Origin: an uncultured Clostridia bacterium
Lineage (GTDB): Bacteria; Bacillota; Clostridia; Christensenellales; QALW01
Assembly (NCBI GenBank): GCA_934465535.1
Contig: CAKSKV010000001.1
Coordinates: 186,001-250,000 of the forward strand
Length of the DNA stretch: 64,000 bases
Reading direction: 5' to 3'
The notes under the pieces were generated by a model that ran no database searches, was not told where the DNA came from, and saw only the letters and a list, made by a program, of their open reading frames with translations. The position numbers were made by a program, and so were the translations under genes. Below are positions 41,274 to 50,708 of the stretch, piece by piece (positions within the stretch are counted from its first letter, which is position 1; every line of letters starts with the position of its first letter).

Positions 41274-41302
41274 GCGAAGCCGCAAAAAGCGGCTTCGCTT
41301 TG
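41274..41302 (+). terminator. Attenuator-like hairpin between dnaK and dnaJ
   Basis: A perfect 10-bp stem GCGAAGCCGC/GCGGCTTCGC with loop AAAAA, then TTTGGGGTTTG. It probably lowers dnaJ relative to dnaK or stabilises the dnaK message; the weak T-run argues against full termination. Confidence 0.6.
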
Positions 41303-41356
41303 GGGTTTGCGGCGTAATTTCATAATCGATATTCAGCAAAGGCGGGAGAGGATTCC

Positions 41357-42493
41357 ATGGCGGAAAAACGGGATTATTATGAGGTGCTGGGCGTAGCAAA
41401 AACGGCCAGCGAAGACGAGATTAAAAGTGCATACAGAAAGCTTGCCAAGAAATATCACCCGGATCTTAACCCGGGAAACGCTGAGGCAGAGGCCAAATTC
41501 AAAGAGGTCAATGAGGCCTACGGAGTACTGAGCGATGCCGATAAAAGGGCAAAATACGACCAATACGGCACTGCGGATCCGCAGGCGGGAGGTTTTGGCG
41601 GCGGTTTTTCCGGCGGCTTCGGCGGGTTCGGCGGCGGTGGCTTTTCCGGCGGGTTTGAGGATATATTCGAGAACATATTCGGCGGCTTTTCCGGTTCAAG
41701 ACGCAGCAATAACGCCCCGGAGCAGGGGCGCGACCTGCGCGTTGATATAGAGCTGACCTTTGAGGAAGCGGCTTTCGGAGCCAAAAAAGAGATAAACCTT
41801 ACCCGCGAGGAAAGCTGTGACGAGTGCGGAGGCAGCGGGGCCGCAAAGGGAACCACCGCAGAGGTGTGTCAGGTCTGCCACGGCAGCGGTCAGGTGAGAA
41901 CCACGCAGAACACTGTTTTCGGAAGCTTTTCTTCCACGCAGCAGTGTACGGCCTGCCACGGAACAGGCAGAATAATACGCACTCCCTGTAAAAAATGCGG
42001 CGGCAAGGGCAGAATTCGCCGTGCGCGCAGAATCAGCATAAATGTTCCTGCGGGCATAGACAACGGGCAGGCCATTACATTACGCGGAGAGGGTGAGCAG
42101 GGTAAACGCGGCGGCGCAGCCGGAGATCTTTATGTATATTTCTCCGTAAAGCCGCATAAGCTCTTTAAGCGCCGCGGCAACGATATCTATCTTGAGGTTG
42201 CGGTAAGCTTTGCAAACGCGGCTTTGGGTGCGGAGATTACCGTGCCTACGCTGGAGGACAGCATAAAGTATAAAATACCGGAAGGCACACAGCCGGGTAC
42301 GGTGTTCAGAATACGCGGAAAAGGCATTAAAAGGCTGGGCGGCAACGACCGCGGCGATATGTATATAACGGTAGGTGTTGAGGTTCCGCGCAGGCTTTCG
42401 TCAAAGCAGAAGGAGCTGCTGCGTGCTTTTGATGACAGTGTAACCGGCAATGAGCCGCAGGAAAAGAAAAGAGGAATATTCGGCGGTAAGTAA
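41357..42493 (+). CDS. dnaJ: Chaperone DnaJ (Hsp40)
   Basis: The 378-residue type I DnaJ has a J domain with the HPD motif (YHPDLNPGN, about 34-42) and a Gly/Phe-rich linker (about 75-110). Four CxxCxGxG zinc repeats follow (CDECGGSG, CQVCHGSG, CTACHGTG, CKKCGGKG, about 155-220) and then the C-terminal substrate domains. It delivers clients to DnaK and stimulates its ATPase. It has its own ribosome site GGCGGGAGAGG. Confidence 0.97.
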   Translation: MAEKRDYYEVLGVAKTASEDEIKSAYRKLAKKYHPDLNPGNAEAEAKFKEVNEAYGVLSDADKRAKYDQYGTADPQAGGFGGGFSGGFGGFGGGGFSGGFEDIFENIFGGFSGSRRSNNAPEQGRDLRVDIELTFEEAAFGAKKEINLTREESCDECGGSGAAKGTTAEVCQVCHGSGQVRTTQNTVFGSFSSTQQCTACHGTGRIIRTPCKKCGGKGRIRRARRISINVPAGIDNGQAITLRGEGEQGKRGGAAGDLYVYFSVKPHKLFKRRGNDIYLEVAVSFANAALGAEITVPTLEDSIKYKIPEGTQPGTVFRIRGKGIKRLGGNDRGDMYITVGVEVPRRLSSKQKELLRAFDDSVTGNEPQEKKRGIFGGK

Positions 42494-42508
42494 TTTATTT
42501 ACCGTATC

Positions 42509-42543
42509 AGAGCGTACTGCGCTTGCGCGGTGCGCTCTTTTCT
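42509..42543 (+). terminator. Terminator after dnaJ
   Basis: A 14-bp stem with G-U pairs (AGAGCGTACTGCGC 42509-42522 / GCGCGGTGCGCTCT 42525-42538), loop TT, followed by TTTTCTG. Confidence 0.88.
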
Positions 42544-42665
42544 GTTAAAATAAAATTTCAGAAAAATGCATTTTTCGGCTTTGCTTTTTTCAAATGTGCG
42601 GCCGGGATGAAGCGGTTTGCAAAATGTATTTAAGGGCTTAATGTTTTGATGGGGAGATTTATTGT

Positions 42666-43616
42666 ATGGATTGGATCGAGCTCGTTGTAAGCACTACTCA
42701 TGAAGCGGCAGAGGCGGTGGGAGGCGCGCTGTATTCCTGCGGTATCAGCTGTTGGGCTACGGAGGATAAAGCGGACCTTGAGGAGTTTATGCATAATAAT
42801 ACGGAGCTTTGGGATTATGTTGACCAAGAGCTGCTAAACGGTGACGAAACAGTTAAGGTGAAGGTTTACCTTCCCGATGACAGACAGGGGCGAGATACGC
42901 TTATAATGGTCAAAAGCGCACTGGAACAGCTGGGTATCAACGAAAAAGAGCTTAACACCGGCAGCCTTGCCATGAGTGTGAACAGTGTGAACCAGGAGGA
43001 CTGGGCAAATGAATGGAAAAAGTATTTTCATCCCATAGAAATCGGGAAAAAGCTGACGGTTTGCCCTTCATGGGAGGAGTATGACAATAAAGACGGCAGA
43101 AGCGTGCTGTATATTGATCCGGGTTGTGCCTTCGGTACCGGCGGGCATGCCACAACAAAGCTTTGTCTTATGCTGCTGGAAAGCATGGATTGCAGGAATA
43201 AAAAAGTTTTGGATGTAGGCTGCGGAAGCGGAATACTTGCAGTAGCGGCGCTGCTGCTGGGGGCGGACAAAGCAGTCGGAGTTGATATTGATTCGGCCGC
43301 AGTCCCGGTTGCGGCAGCCACTGCAGAGCTTAACGGCGTGCAGGAAAAGGCGGAGTTCCGTCAGGCTGATCTTGTAAAAGGGATTGCGGGCAAATATGAT
43401 ATTATAACGGCCAACATAGTTGCTGATATTATTATCCGGCTTACTCCGCAGATACCGGAACTGCTTGCACCCGGCGGAAAATATATTGTGTCCGGCATAA
43501 TCGATGAGCGAAAGACGGAAGTGATAAAATGCCTTGAAGATAACGGGTTTGTTGTGCTTGATGCGCCGGATGAGGCGGGGTGGACGGCAATATGCACCTG
43601 CGCAGCCGGACAATGA
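42666..43616 (+). CDS. prmA: Ribosomal protein L11 methyltransferase
   Basis: The 316-residue SAM-dependent enzyme has an N-terminal L11-recognition domain (MDWIELVVSTTHEAAEAVGG), IDPGCAFGTGGHATTKLCL, SAM motif I VLDVGCGSGILAVAALLLGA and the catalytic loop TANIVADIIIRLTPQI. It trimethylates L11. GGGGAG precedes the ATG. Position after dnaJ is the common Firmicute order. Confidence 0.94.
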   Translation: MDWIELVVSTTHEAAEAVGGALYSCGISCWATEDKADLEEFMHNNTELWDYVDQELLNGDETVKVKVYLPDDRQGRDTLIMVKSALEQLGINEKELNTGSLAMSVNSVNQEDWANEWKKYFHPIEIGKKLTVCPSWEEYDNKDGRSVLYIDPGCAFGTGGHATTKLCLMLLESMDCRNKKVLDVGCGSGILAVAALLLGADKAVGVDIDSAAVPVAAATAELNGVQEKAEFRQADLVKGIAGKYDIITANIVADIIIRLTPQIPELLAPGGKYIVSGIIDERKTEVIKCLEDNGFVVLDAPDEAGWTAICTCAAGQ

Positions 43617-43699
43617 ATCTGTATTTTGTGAAAATATCGGCGTTTATACATTAATTGCTTGCTGTTTCAAAGGTATATTACACAAAAGGAGATGCGCAA

Positions 43700-44662
43700 A
43701 TGGGAAAAATCTGCGGCGGCATATTGGACAGAGTGGGAAAAACACCGCTTGTACAATTGAACTCATATTGCCTGAATATGCATGTAAAGCCGAATGTATA
43801 TGCAAAGCTGGAATGTGAAAATCCGGGCGGAAGTATGAAGATAAGGGCGGCGCTGTATATTATCGAAAAGGCGGAACGCCAGGGAAAGCTCGGCGGGCAT
43901 AAGGCGCTTGTTATAGAAGCGGCAGTGTACAATACGGCGGTGGCATTGGCGGTCGTATGCGCCGCAAAGCAATACAAGCTTGTAATAGTTATGCCGGATA
44001 TAAAGGAAAAGCGGGATTATTCCCTTTTAAGGGCATACGGAGCGCAGGTGGTGCTTACTCCCGGAGCTCAGGGAATGGCGGGAGCAGGCAGAATGGCGGA
44101 CGAAATGTGCAGAAGAAATCCTCACGCATTTCGTCCGCGGATATATAACAATGCTGCCGCGCCGGCGGCATACCGCTCAGTGGCATCGGAAATATGGCGC
44201 GATACAGAGGGACAGGTGGATATTTTGGTGTGCGGCGTGGGCAGCGGCGCGGCCATAACTGGAATAGGTGAGGCGCTTAAAAGAAAAAAACGCGCGCTGC
44301 AGGTTGTGGCAGTGGAGGCCGAGGAGACAAAGCAGGCTGCCGTTATGGGAAAAAATCGGGCGGATCACGGTATATTCGGTATAAATAACGGAGAAATGCC
44401 GCCGCTGCTGAATGCGGATATTGTTGATGAAATATATCCTGTCAGCAGTGCCGATGCCTATTCCGGCTGTGTTAGCATAGCGGCAAACGACGGTGTGCTT
44501 GCCGGCATTTCCTCCGGGGCTGCGGTATATGCCGCCGTACAGCTTGCGCGTATCCCGGAGAATGAAAACCGTATGATAGTGGCGTTGCTGCCCGATACGG
44601 GAGAGCGGTATCTGTCAACGGGCTTGTTTGATTGTAATGATAATTACATAGTAATGCAATAA
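43700..44662 (+). CDS. Cysteine-synthase-like PLP protein with altered substrate loop
   Basis: The 320-residue protein is collinear with O-acetylserine sulfhydrylase. The PLP lysine is K47 in NPGGSMKIRAAL, and the phosphate-binding Gly loop is GVGSGAAITGIG. The substrate loop that normally reads TSGNTG is AVYNTA (75-80), and the Asp after the PLP lysine is Ile. These changes should affect O-acetylserine binding, so the protein may use another substrate or act as a regulator (compare CysK/CBS-like paralogues). AAGGAG lies 8 bp before the ATG. No cysE is adjacent. Confidence 0.75.
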   Translation: MGKICGGILDRVGKTPLVQLNSYCLNMHVKPNVYAKLECENPGGSMKIRAALYIIEKAERQGKLGGHKALVIEAAVYNTAVALAVVCAAKQYKLVIVMPDIKEKRDYSLLRAYGAQVVLTPGAQGMAGAGRMADEMCRRNPHAFRPRIYNNAAAPAAYRSVASEIWRDTEGQVDILVCGVGSGAAITGIGEALKRKKRALQVVAVEAEETKQAAVMGKNRADHGIFGINNGEMPPLLNADIVDEIYPVSSADAYSGCVSIAANDGVLAGISSGAAVYAAVQLARIPENENRMIVALLPDTGERYLSTGLFDCNDNYIVMQ

Positions 44663-44893
44663 AAAATAAATACGCTGTAAATTCTGCTGATTAAGTACGA
44701 AAAGGCAGAAGGAAAGCGTTGAACATTGCGATTGATATATAATGCGGCGCGTTTTGCAGATAAATGCATTTTGGGCCGCTTTTACAACTGAATAACTGAA
44801 TACAATTACCGATCGGCAGCAGAATATCTTTGTTATGCATTGATTACGAACCTTCGGCATTGGCTGTGCATATGCTGACATGGGAGGCGCACT

Positions 44894-45250
44894 ATGGGAA
44901 GAAAGATTATTTTGCTTGTGTTCGGAATTGCTGTTCTGCTGCTGATACTGTTTGTGTTTTGCGGTGAATTAAAGCCGCTGCCCGCTGTGTTGGGCGGCGG
45001 CTTGCTGCTGCTGTTTGATCCGCTTAATTCGCGGCTTAAAAATGCTTCGCTGTTTTTCAGGGCATTTGTGTGCGGCATTATGGCAACGGGCGTACATTGT
45101 CTGTTTGTGCTTTTTAACTGGCTTCCCGCAGACATGCTGTATTCCGATTGCCGCTTCGGCTGGCTGTTTGCTCTTGCCGTTTGGACGGCGGTGTGTATTC
45201 CGACGTTGCTGTATTTTGAGATGCTAAACGGCCTTAATAAAAGGGCGTAA
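44894..45250 (+). CDS. Small four-helix membrane protein of unknown function
   Basis: The 118-residue protein is almost entirely hydrophobic, with four likely helices (about 4-22, 28-42, 55-75, 88-108) and short polar loops (DPLNSRLKN; YSDCRFG). GGGAGG lies eight bases before the ATG. I do not recognise the family. It is a stand-alone gene between the cysteine-synthase-like gene and the GH-like lipoprotein. Confidence 0.6.
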   Translation: MGRKIILLVFGIAVLLLILFVFCGELKPLPAVLGGGLLLLFDPLNSRLKNASLFFRAFVCGIMATGVHCLFVLFNWLPADMLYSDCRFGWLFALAVWTAVCIPTLLYFEMLNGLNKRA

Positions 45251-45286
45251 AACAGGGGATAAGTGCGAAATAAATTATATTAAGGC

Positions 45287-45315
45287 TTGAAATTGCAGTG
45301 CGGATATAGTATAAT
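45287..45315 (+). promoter_or_regulatory. Promoter of the GH-like lipoprotein gene
   Basis: TTGAAA (45287-45292), a 17-bp spacer and a perfect TATAAT (45310-45315), leaving a leader of about 87 nt. Confidence 0.72.
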
Positions 45316-45408
45316 CAAACCGGCAGCGTCGCGTAGCGCCTGCTGCCTTTTGATGCGTTCGGAACTGCGGTTTTGACGCATAACAGAATAATTGAGAGGA
45401 TCAGGTGT

Positions 45409-47265
45409 ATGAAGTTTTACAGGAAAATGCTGGTGTGGATCACCGCGCTTGCACTTGCGGCGGGGTGTGCAGCCTGCAGTCCGGCGGAAAGCGGAACTGC
45501 AAAACCGGGAGAAACAAAAAACAGCGGAGAGACGGTAAATGCGCCTAAGGATGTATCCGAAACGGCGTACGGCGACGGATATAATGTAAATATGCTTGTG
45601 GGAGTGGACCAGTTCGGCCGCACATTTGACATCACCGGCGGGACAAAATCCGACAAGAAGGTGGGAATATTCTATTGGCCGTGGATAGGTCAGCCTGCGG
45701 CAACGGATGTTTACGATGCCACAAAAATACTTAAAGAGTACGGAAAAGATGTACTGTTTCACGAAACTTCGGATGTATCGCCGGACGGACAGGCGCATTT
45801 TTGGGGCGAGCCGCTTTGGGGCTATTATAACAGCGCGGATGATTATGTGATTCGCAAGCAGATGGAGCTGCTTACATCCGCCGGGATAGATTTTATTGCA
45901 TTTGACACTACAAATGCCATAACCTATCGAAATGTTTATATGAAAGTGGCGAAGATCATCTCAGAGCTTATCAGCGACGGGTGGAATCCGCCGAGAATTA
46001 CATTTTATACGCACAGTTATTCAATAGATACGGTGCGCAAACTGTATAACGAGTTTTATAAGACGAAAAAATATCCGGAAAGCTGGTACATGGTGGACGG
46101 AAAGCCTATGATGATAGGCTATACGGATCCGGAGCTTGATAAAAAGGCGGCGGCTTCAATCGGCGATATGAATTATAATCCCGGTACATATACGCAGGAG
46201 ATAAGAAATTTCTTTACCTTCCGCAATCCCAACTGGCCGGGCGAGTATCTTGAAGACGGCTTCCCGTGGTGTGAGTGGAGCTATCCTCAGCCTGTGCACG
46301 GCGATATGATAAATGTTACCGTGGCTTCGCATCCCATGGTGCCGATGAGCTTTTCCCTCACAAGGGCGGGGTGGAAAAACTGGGGACGCGGATACGATCC
46401 GGAAAAGGATCTGAATATTTCGGCAAACGCACAGAAAGGAACCTTCTTCCAGAAGCAGTGGGATGTTGCGCTGGCCGCAGATCCCGGCACTGTTTTTGTG
46501 GGCGGCTGGAATGAGTGGATAGCCTATAAGCAAATATATGACGGGGAATATATGCTTTGCGATGCGGCAAGCATGGAGTATTCCCGCGATATTGAAATGA
46601 TGAAGGGCGGCTATAACGATGCCTTTTACATTCAGCTTATAAAGAATGTGCGTGCTTACAAGGGCCTTGAGGCGGAGAAAATAGATTCCGGAGAAAAGAC
46701 AATAGATGTAAACGGTTCTCCGTCACAATGGGATACCATAAGTGTTGTGTACAGAGATATAGGTAAAGAAAATTACGGGCGCAATTACATGGGCGTTACG
46801 CGCAAGGTCAAATACACCATGGAGGCTCCCAGAAACAACCTGCAAACCGTAAAGGTTACCAAGGATGCCGACAATATATATTTCATGGTGGAGTCGGATG
46901 CCGATATAACGGAAAATGACGGCAGTGGAAATTGGATGAACATTTTCATGACGGCGGGCGAAGTACGGAACACCGGCTGGGTGTGCTACGATTATGTTAT
47001 AAATCGCGGCAGTGAAAACCAAATGGCAATAATTGAAAAGCTGGATGCGGACGGAAACGGCACCAAGGTAGGGCTTGCGAAGATATCCGTTCAGGGCAAA
47101 TATATGCAGCTGGCCGTTCCCAGAAGCGCGGTCGGACTTCAGGACGGCAATACCTTCTATTTCAAAGTAGCGGACGGGGTGGAGCACCCGGAAGATATTA
47201 TGGATTATTATGTTACCGGACGCTCGCTCCCCATGGGCAGACTGAGTTTCAAATTTGTCGGATGA
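45409..47265 (+). CDS. Surface lipoprotein, glycoside hydrolase GH71/GH99-like
   Basis: The 618-residue protein has a lipobox ending at Cys20 (LAAGC). The central domain (about 80-430) has a (beta/alpha)8-like pattern typical of GH71/GH99-type and related families: VGIFYWPWIG, FWGEPLWGYYNSADDYVIRKQMELLTSAGIDFIAFD, TFYTHSY, KPMMIGYTDPE, FVGGWNEW. Candidate acids include the Asp of FIAFDTTNA and the Glu of GWNEW. The C-terminal part (about 430-618) is beta-rich, like a carbohydrate-binding module. It probably degrades an extracellular glycan; the substrate is not predictable. AGAGGATCAGGTGT precedes the ATG. Confidence 0.7.
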   Translation: MKFYRKMLVWITALALAAGCAACSPAESGTAKPGETKNSGETVNAPKDVSETAYGDGYNVNMLVGVDQFGRTFDITGGTKSDKKVGIFYWPWIGQPAATDVYDATKILKEYGKDVLFHETSDVSPDGQAHFWGEPLWGYYNSADDYVIRKQMELLTSAGIDFIAFDTTNAITYRNVYMKVAKIISELISDGWNPPRITFYTHSYSIDTVRKLYNEFYKTKKYPESWYMVDGKPMMIGYTDPELDKKAAASIGDMNYNPGTYTQEIRNFFTFRNPNWPGEYLEDGFPWCEWSYPQPVHGDMINVTVASHPMVPMSFSLTRAGWKNWGRGYDPEKDLNISANAQKGTFFQKQWDVALAADPGTVFVGGWNEWIAYKQIYDGEYMLCDAASMEYSRDIEMMKGGYNDAFYIQLIKNVRAYKGLEAEKIDSGEKTIDVNGSPSQWDTISVVYRDIGKENYGRNYMGVTRKVKYTMEAPRNNLQTVKVTKDADNIYFMVESDADITENDGSGNWMNIFMTAGEVRNTGWVCYDYVINRGSENQMAIIEKLDADGNGTKVGLAKISVQGKYMQLAVPRSAVGLQDGNTFYFKVADGVEHPEDIMDYYVTGRSLPMGRLSFKFVG

Positions 47266-47308
47266 TACGAAAACGGCATTTCTTTGGCGGAAATTATAAC
47301 CGTAAATT

Positions 47309-47343
47309 AAAAACCATCACGGCGAAAGCTGTGATGGTTTTTG
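47309..47343 (+). terminator. Terminator after the GH-like lipoprotein gene
   Basis: A 15-bp stem closed by a GAAA tetraloop (arms 47309-47323 and 47328-47342), with A-run and T-run flanks; it can act on both strands and also faces the amidohydrolase gene. Confidence 0.93.
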
Positions 47344-47433
47344 CGCTTTTTGCAGCATCTGCGGTGTATGCAGATGTAAATTATTAATCGCATCTTTTTG
47401 TTTTTTTAAGAAAGACTGTATAAACGGCTGTGT

Positions 47434-48219
47434 TTATTTAAGCCCGAGCAAATGCATGGCGTTTAGCCCCAAAACGGCTTCCTGCTCACCTGAGGTAAGC
47501 GGCACACGATAAAAGCGCTCAAGCTCCTCCTTTGCGCAGGCAAGGGGGTAATCGGTGCCGAACAGCACGCGCTGCGCGCCGTGTTTTCTTATAAGGCGCG
47601 CCATTTCTTCATAGCTAAGCCCGCAAAATGAGCTGGAAGTGTCAATATAGCAATTTTTGCCGATAATGTTTTTTTCCGCATCCTCCCATTCGGAATAGCC
47701 GCCCATGTGAGCTGCGATAACGGTAAGTCGGGGAAACATTTCCAAAACCTTGGCGATCTTTGCGGGTTTTGAAAAAACTGTGTTGCGGTCGCCGACATGA
47801 ATAAGCACGGGAAGGCGGCCCTGACAGGCATCGTATATGCGCAGCATTCCGGGGCAAAGGGCATCCGCGTGCTGGAAATCAGGATGCAGCTTTACACCGT
47901 GCAGTCCAAGCTCCGCTATGCGGTCGGCTTCGGCGTATATATCTTCAAAACCGGGATGCAGCGTACCCAGAGAAACAAGGTACGGGTTTTGCTTTTGCGC
48001 AGCTGCAAGCCAGTTGTTTATATTTGTTACCTGCTTTGCCGCCGTGGCGGTAGAGCAGACTACAAGCCGGGTTATTCCCCCCTCGCGGGAGGAGGCTATA
48101 AGGTCGCCAAGCGTTCCGTTTCCGTACATTGGAAGATGGTAATAGTTTTCGAGGAAATCTCTTGCCTTTTTTGCAATTGCATCGGGAAAGGCATGGGCAT
48201 GAAAATCAATTATGTTCAT
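47434..48219 (-). CDS. Amidohydrolase-family (TIM-barrel) metal-dependent hydrolase
   Basis: The 261-residue protein starts MNIIDFHAHAFPD, the HxH metal motif at the end of strand 1. Further ligands are in GVKLHPDFQ, VLIHVGD (His), VIAAHMGGY (His) and VLFGTDYPLACAKEEL (Asp). This is the amidohydrolase_2 (ACMSD-like) subfamily, which hydrolyses or decarboxylates small molecules; the substrate is unknown. The start at 48219 is set by the HxH domain. The ribosome site is weak (AAGGA about 14 bp upstream). Longer in-frame starts have no support. Confidence 0.82.
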   Translation of the reverse strand: MNIIDFHAHAFPDAIAKKARDFLENYYHLPMYGNGTLGDLIASSREGGITRLVVCSTATAAKQVTNINNWLAAAQKQNPYLVSLGTLHPGFEDIYAEADRIAELGLHGVKLHPDFQHADALCPGMLRIYDACQGRLPVLIHVGDRNTVFSKPAKIAKVLEMFPRLTVIAAHMGGYSEWEDAEKNIIGKNCYIDTSSSFCGLSYEEMARLIRKHGAQRVLFGTDYPLACAKEELERFYRVPLTSGEQEAVLGLNAMHLLGLK

Positions 48220-48406
48220 ATTGTCTGCGTGCGTGTCCTTTATAAAGAAAATAGTCGGGATCGGTCCGGTTGCCCGGAAGGGCTGCGTGCGGATAATTGC
48301 GCCGATCGCATGTGTATTATAGCGCAAAATATGAATTTTGAAAATGCATTTTATCCGTTTATACGGGAAAATACGCGGCTTTGCTGTGGTAAATAATTGT
48401 GCGGTG

Positions 48407-48415
48407 TGATATAAT
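48407..48415 (+). promoter_or_regulatory. Extended -10 promoter of deoB-punA
   Basis: TGATATAAT (extended TGN plus a perfect -10 at 48410-48415) with no clear -35 at the right distance. The deoB start is 89 bp downstream. Confidence 0.55.
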
Positions 48416-48503
48416 AAATCAGTAAAAATACGGTTTTTGATATAAGCAAACGGCACTGCTTATACGATTTGTGCAAAATGCGTTTGTGAAAACGGAGGAA
48501 AAT

Positions 48504-49670
48504 ATGAGAGCGATAGTGACTGTGCTGGACAGCTTTGGCGTGGGAAGTCTGCCGGATGCACAAAATTACGGAGATACCGGAAGCAATACGCTTTTAAGCT
48601 GCGTGAAGGCGGGCGCAAAGCTTGAGAATCTTGCCCGCTTGGGGCTTTTTGACATAAACGGGTGCGGGGAAGCAGGAAAAATCGCACTGGCGGCAGGAGA
48701 TGGCAGCAGCGCGCTTTATGCAAGAGCGGTCGAGATATCGGCGGGTAAGGATACCACAACGGGGCATTGGGAGATGATGGGAAAGGTACTGGAGAAGCCG
48801 TTTCCGCTGTTCCCGAGCGGCTTTCCGCAGGAAATAATTAGCCGTATAGCCGAGCTTTCCGGGCGTCCGGTGCTTTGTAATGCTCCCGCCTCCGGCACGG
48901 AGATTATTAACCGATTGGGTGATGAACAGCGTGCGCTGGGAGGAATTATTGTATATACTTCGGCGGACAGCGTTATGCAGATAGCTGCGCATACCGATAC
49001 CGTGCCGGTAGAGGAGCTGTATGATATATGCCGCAAGGTGCGCGGCATAATGCAGGGGGAATACGGGGTGGGAAGAATAATAGCAAGACCCTTTGACGGC
49101 GAAAGCGGCGCATATAAGCGCACGGCGCAAAGGCATGATTTTGCGCTGGATCCGGGGCCTACATTTCTTGACCTTGTTAAGCAATCGGGCATGGAATGTG
49201 TTGGAATAGGCAAAATATCGGATATTTTTGCCGGGCGCGGCCTTACCTCAAGCCTTCCGGCCAAAGGAAACGAGGCTTGCATTGCTTGCCTGCGCGAGGA
49301 GCTGAAAAGGGACTTTGACGGATTTGTATTCTGTAATTTAGTGGATTTTGATATGCTCTACGGACACAGAAGGGATGCGGATGGGTATGCGCGGGCGCTG
49401 GAGAGGTTTGACGGGGCACTGCCGGGGCTGCTTAGCGATATGAAAAAAGAAGATATTTTTATTATTACGGCGGATCACGGATGCGATCCCGGATTCGGCG
49501 GGACGGATCACACCCGAGAGTATGTGCCGATAATATGCGCAGGAGGCGGCTTTTCGGGCAATATGGGCACTTTGCGGGGACTTGGATGCATTGGGGCATC
49601 CTGCGCTGCGTGGCTGGGGCTTGACTATTCGGGATACGGTCTGCACGGGGAATCTTTTCTGCAAAAATGA
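48504..49670 (+). CDS. deoB: Phosphopentomutase
   Basis: The 388-residue alkaline-phosphatase-superfamily enzyme interconverts (deoxy)ribose-1- and -5-phosphates. Metal-binding and catalytic motifs: VLDSFGVGSLPDAQNYGD...GSNTL, KDTTTGHWEM (nucleophile Thr region), NAPASGTEI and ITADHGCDPGFGGTDHTREYVP. GGAGGAAAAT precedes the ATG. It works with the purine nucleoside phosphorylase encoded next. Confidence 0.95.
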   Translation: MRAIVTVLDSFGVGSLPDAQNYGDTGSNTLLSCVKAGAKLENLARLGLFDINGCGEAGKIALAAGDGSSALYARAVEISAGKDTTTGHWEMMGKVLEKPFPLFPSGFPQEIISRIAELSGRPVLCNAPASGTEIINRLGDEQRALGGIIVYTSADSVMQIAAHTDTVPVEELYDICRKVRGIMQGEYGVGRIIARPFDGESGAYKRTAQRHDFALDPGPTFLDLVKQSGMECVGIGKISDIFAGRGLTSSLPAKGNEACIACLREELKRDFDGFVFCNLVDFDMLYGHRRDADGYARALERFDGALPGLLSDMKKEDIFIITADHGCDPGFGGTDHTREYVPIICAGGGFSGNMGTLRGLGCIGASCAAWLGLDYSGYGLHGESFLQK

Positions 49671-49771
49671 AAAAACATGCATAAAAAGCATTAAAAAACG
49701 CTAAAAAAACCGTGTAAAAACGCTGCAAAAACGCGTAAAAAACATGCAAAAAACGAAATAAAAAATTAAAA
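49670..49771. other. Phased A-tracts (predicted curved DNA)
   Basis: Nine runs of 5-7 A have centres near 49672, 49685, 49695, 49706, 49718, 49729, 49739, 49750 and 49762. The mean spacing is about 11 bp, close to one helical turn. Such phasing predicts strong intrinsic curvature between deoB and punA. Confidence 0.7.
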
Positions 49772-49819
49772 GGCCGGTTTTTGAAAAAAGACCGATGATA
49801 TGAAAAAGGAGAGTGCGGT

Positions 49820-50629
49820 ATGAATACTGAGTGTAATGCCGATGCAGTGAGAGCAGCGCGGGGGCTGCTGGAATGCACAGGAGGGGTTCCCGACTGTGCG
49901 GTGGTGCTTGGGTCGGGCTTGGGACAATGGTGCGAGAAGTTGGAGAGCGCAGTGAGCATACCCTACGGCGAGGTTTACGGCATGCCGGTATCGGAGGTGA
50001 AGGGGCACGGTAACCGTTTTGTTCTGGGAAGGCTGGGAGAAAAAACGGTGCTTGCAATGCAGGGACGCGTGCATTATTATGAAGGGTATTCTGCGGCGCA
50101 GACGGCGTATCCCGTAAGAATAATGGGAGAGATGGGAATAAAGCATCTGGTGCTTACCAATGCTGCCGGCGCGGTGAATGAGAGCTTTTGCCCCGGGGAT
50201 ATAATGCTTATAAGAGATCATATAAATTTTTCCGGGCATAATGCGCTGCGGGGAGCACGAGACGGCTTTGTTTCCATGAACGGGGTGTACAGCGGCGAAA
50301 TGTGCTCCTTGGCGCATAAGGCTGCGGCTCAGACGGGAATAACTCTTAGGGAAGGAGTGTATTTTTACAGCGTGGGCCCGTGCTATGAAACCCCGGCGGA
50401 GATACGGGCAATAAGACTTCTAGGAGGGGATGCTGTGGGAATGAGTACCGTGCACGAGGCCACCGCTGCGGCACAGCTGAAAATGAAAACGGCCGGGCTG
50501 TCCCTTATTACGAATATGGCGGCGGGAATTACCGGCCGTGAGCTGAGTCACCGGGAAGTGCTGGAGACGGGAAAGCAGGGCACGGAGAGGTTTGCTGCTC
50601 TTTTGGAGGCGATGATACGCGCGCTGTGA
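49820..50629 (+). CDS. punA: Purine-nucleoside phosphorylase
   Basis: The 269-residue trimeric-type PNP splits purine nucleosides with phosphate. Motifs: VVLGSGLGQW, GRVHYYEGY, LVLTNAAGAVN, GDIMLIRDHINF, YSVGPCYETPAEIRA and VGMSTVHE. It supplies ribose-1-phosphate to DeoB. AAGGAGAG precedes the ATG. The 149-bp gap from deoB holds the phased A-tracts. Confidence 0.95.
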   Translation: MNTECNADAVRAARGLLECTGGVPDCAVVLGSGLGQWCEKLESAVSIPYGEVYGMPVSEVKGHGNRFVLGRLGEKTVLAMQGRVHYYEGYSAAQTAYPVRIMGEMGIKHLVLTNAAGAVNESFCPGDIMLIRDHINFSGHNALRGARDGFVSMNGVYSGEMCSLAHKAAAQTGITLREGVYFYSVGPCYETPAEIRAIRLLGGDAVGMSTVHEATAAAQLKMKTAGLSLITNMAAGITGRELSHREVLETGKQGTERFAALLEAMIRAL

Positions 50630-50708
50630 CGCACCTTTGCGTTTATGGCACATTATGAATAAAAACGGCGCTTTTGCATATGCTATCGCGTGCAAGGGAG
50701 GTCGGAAA

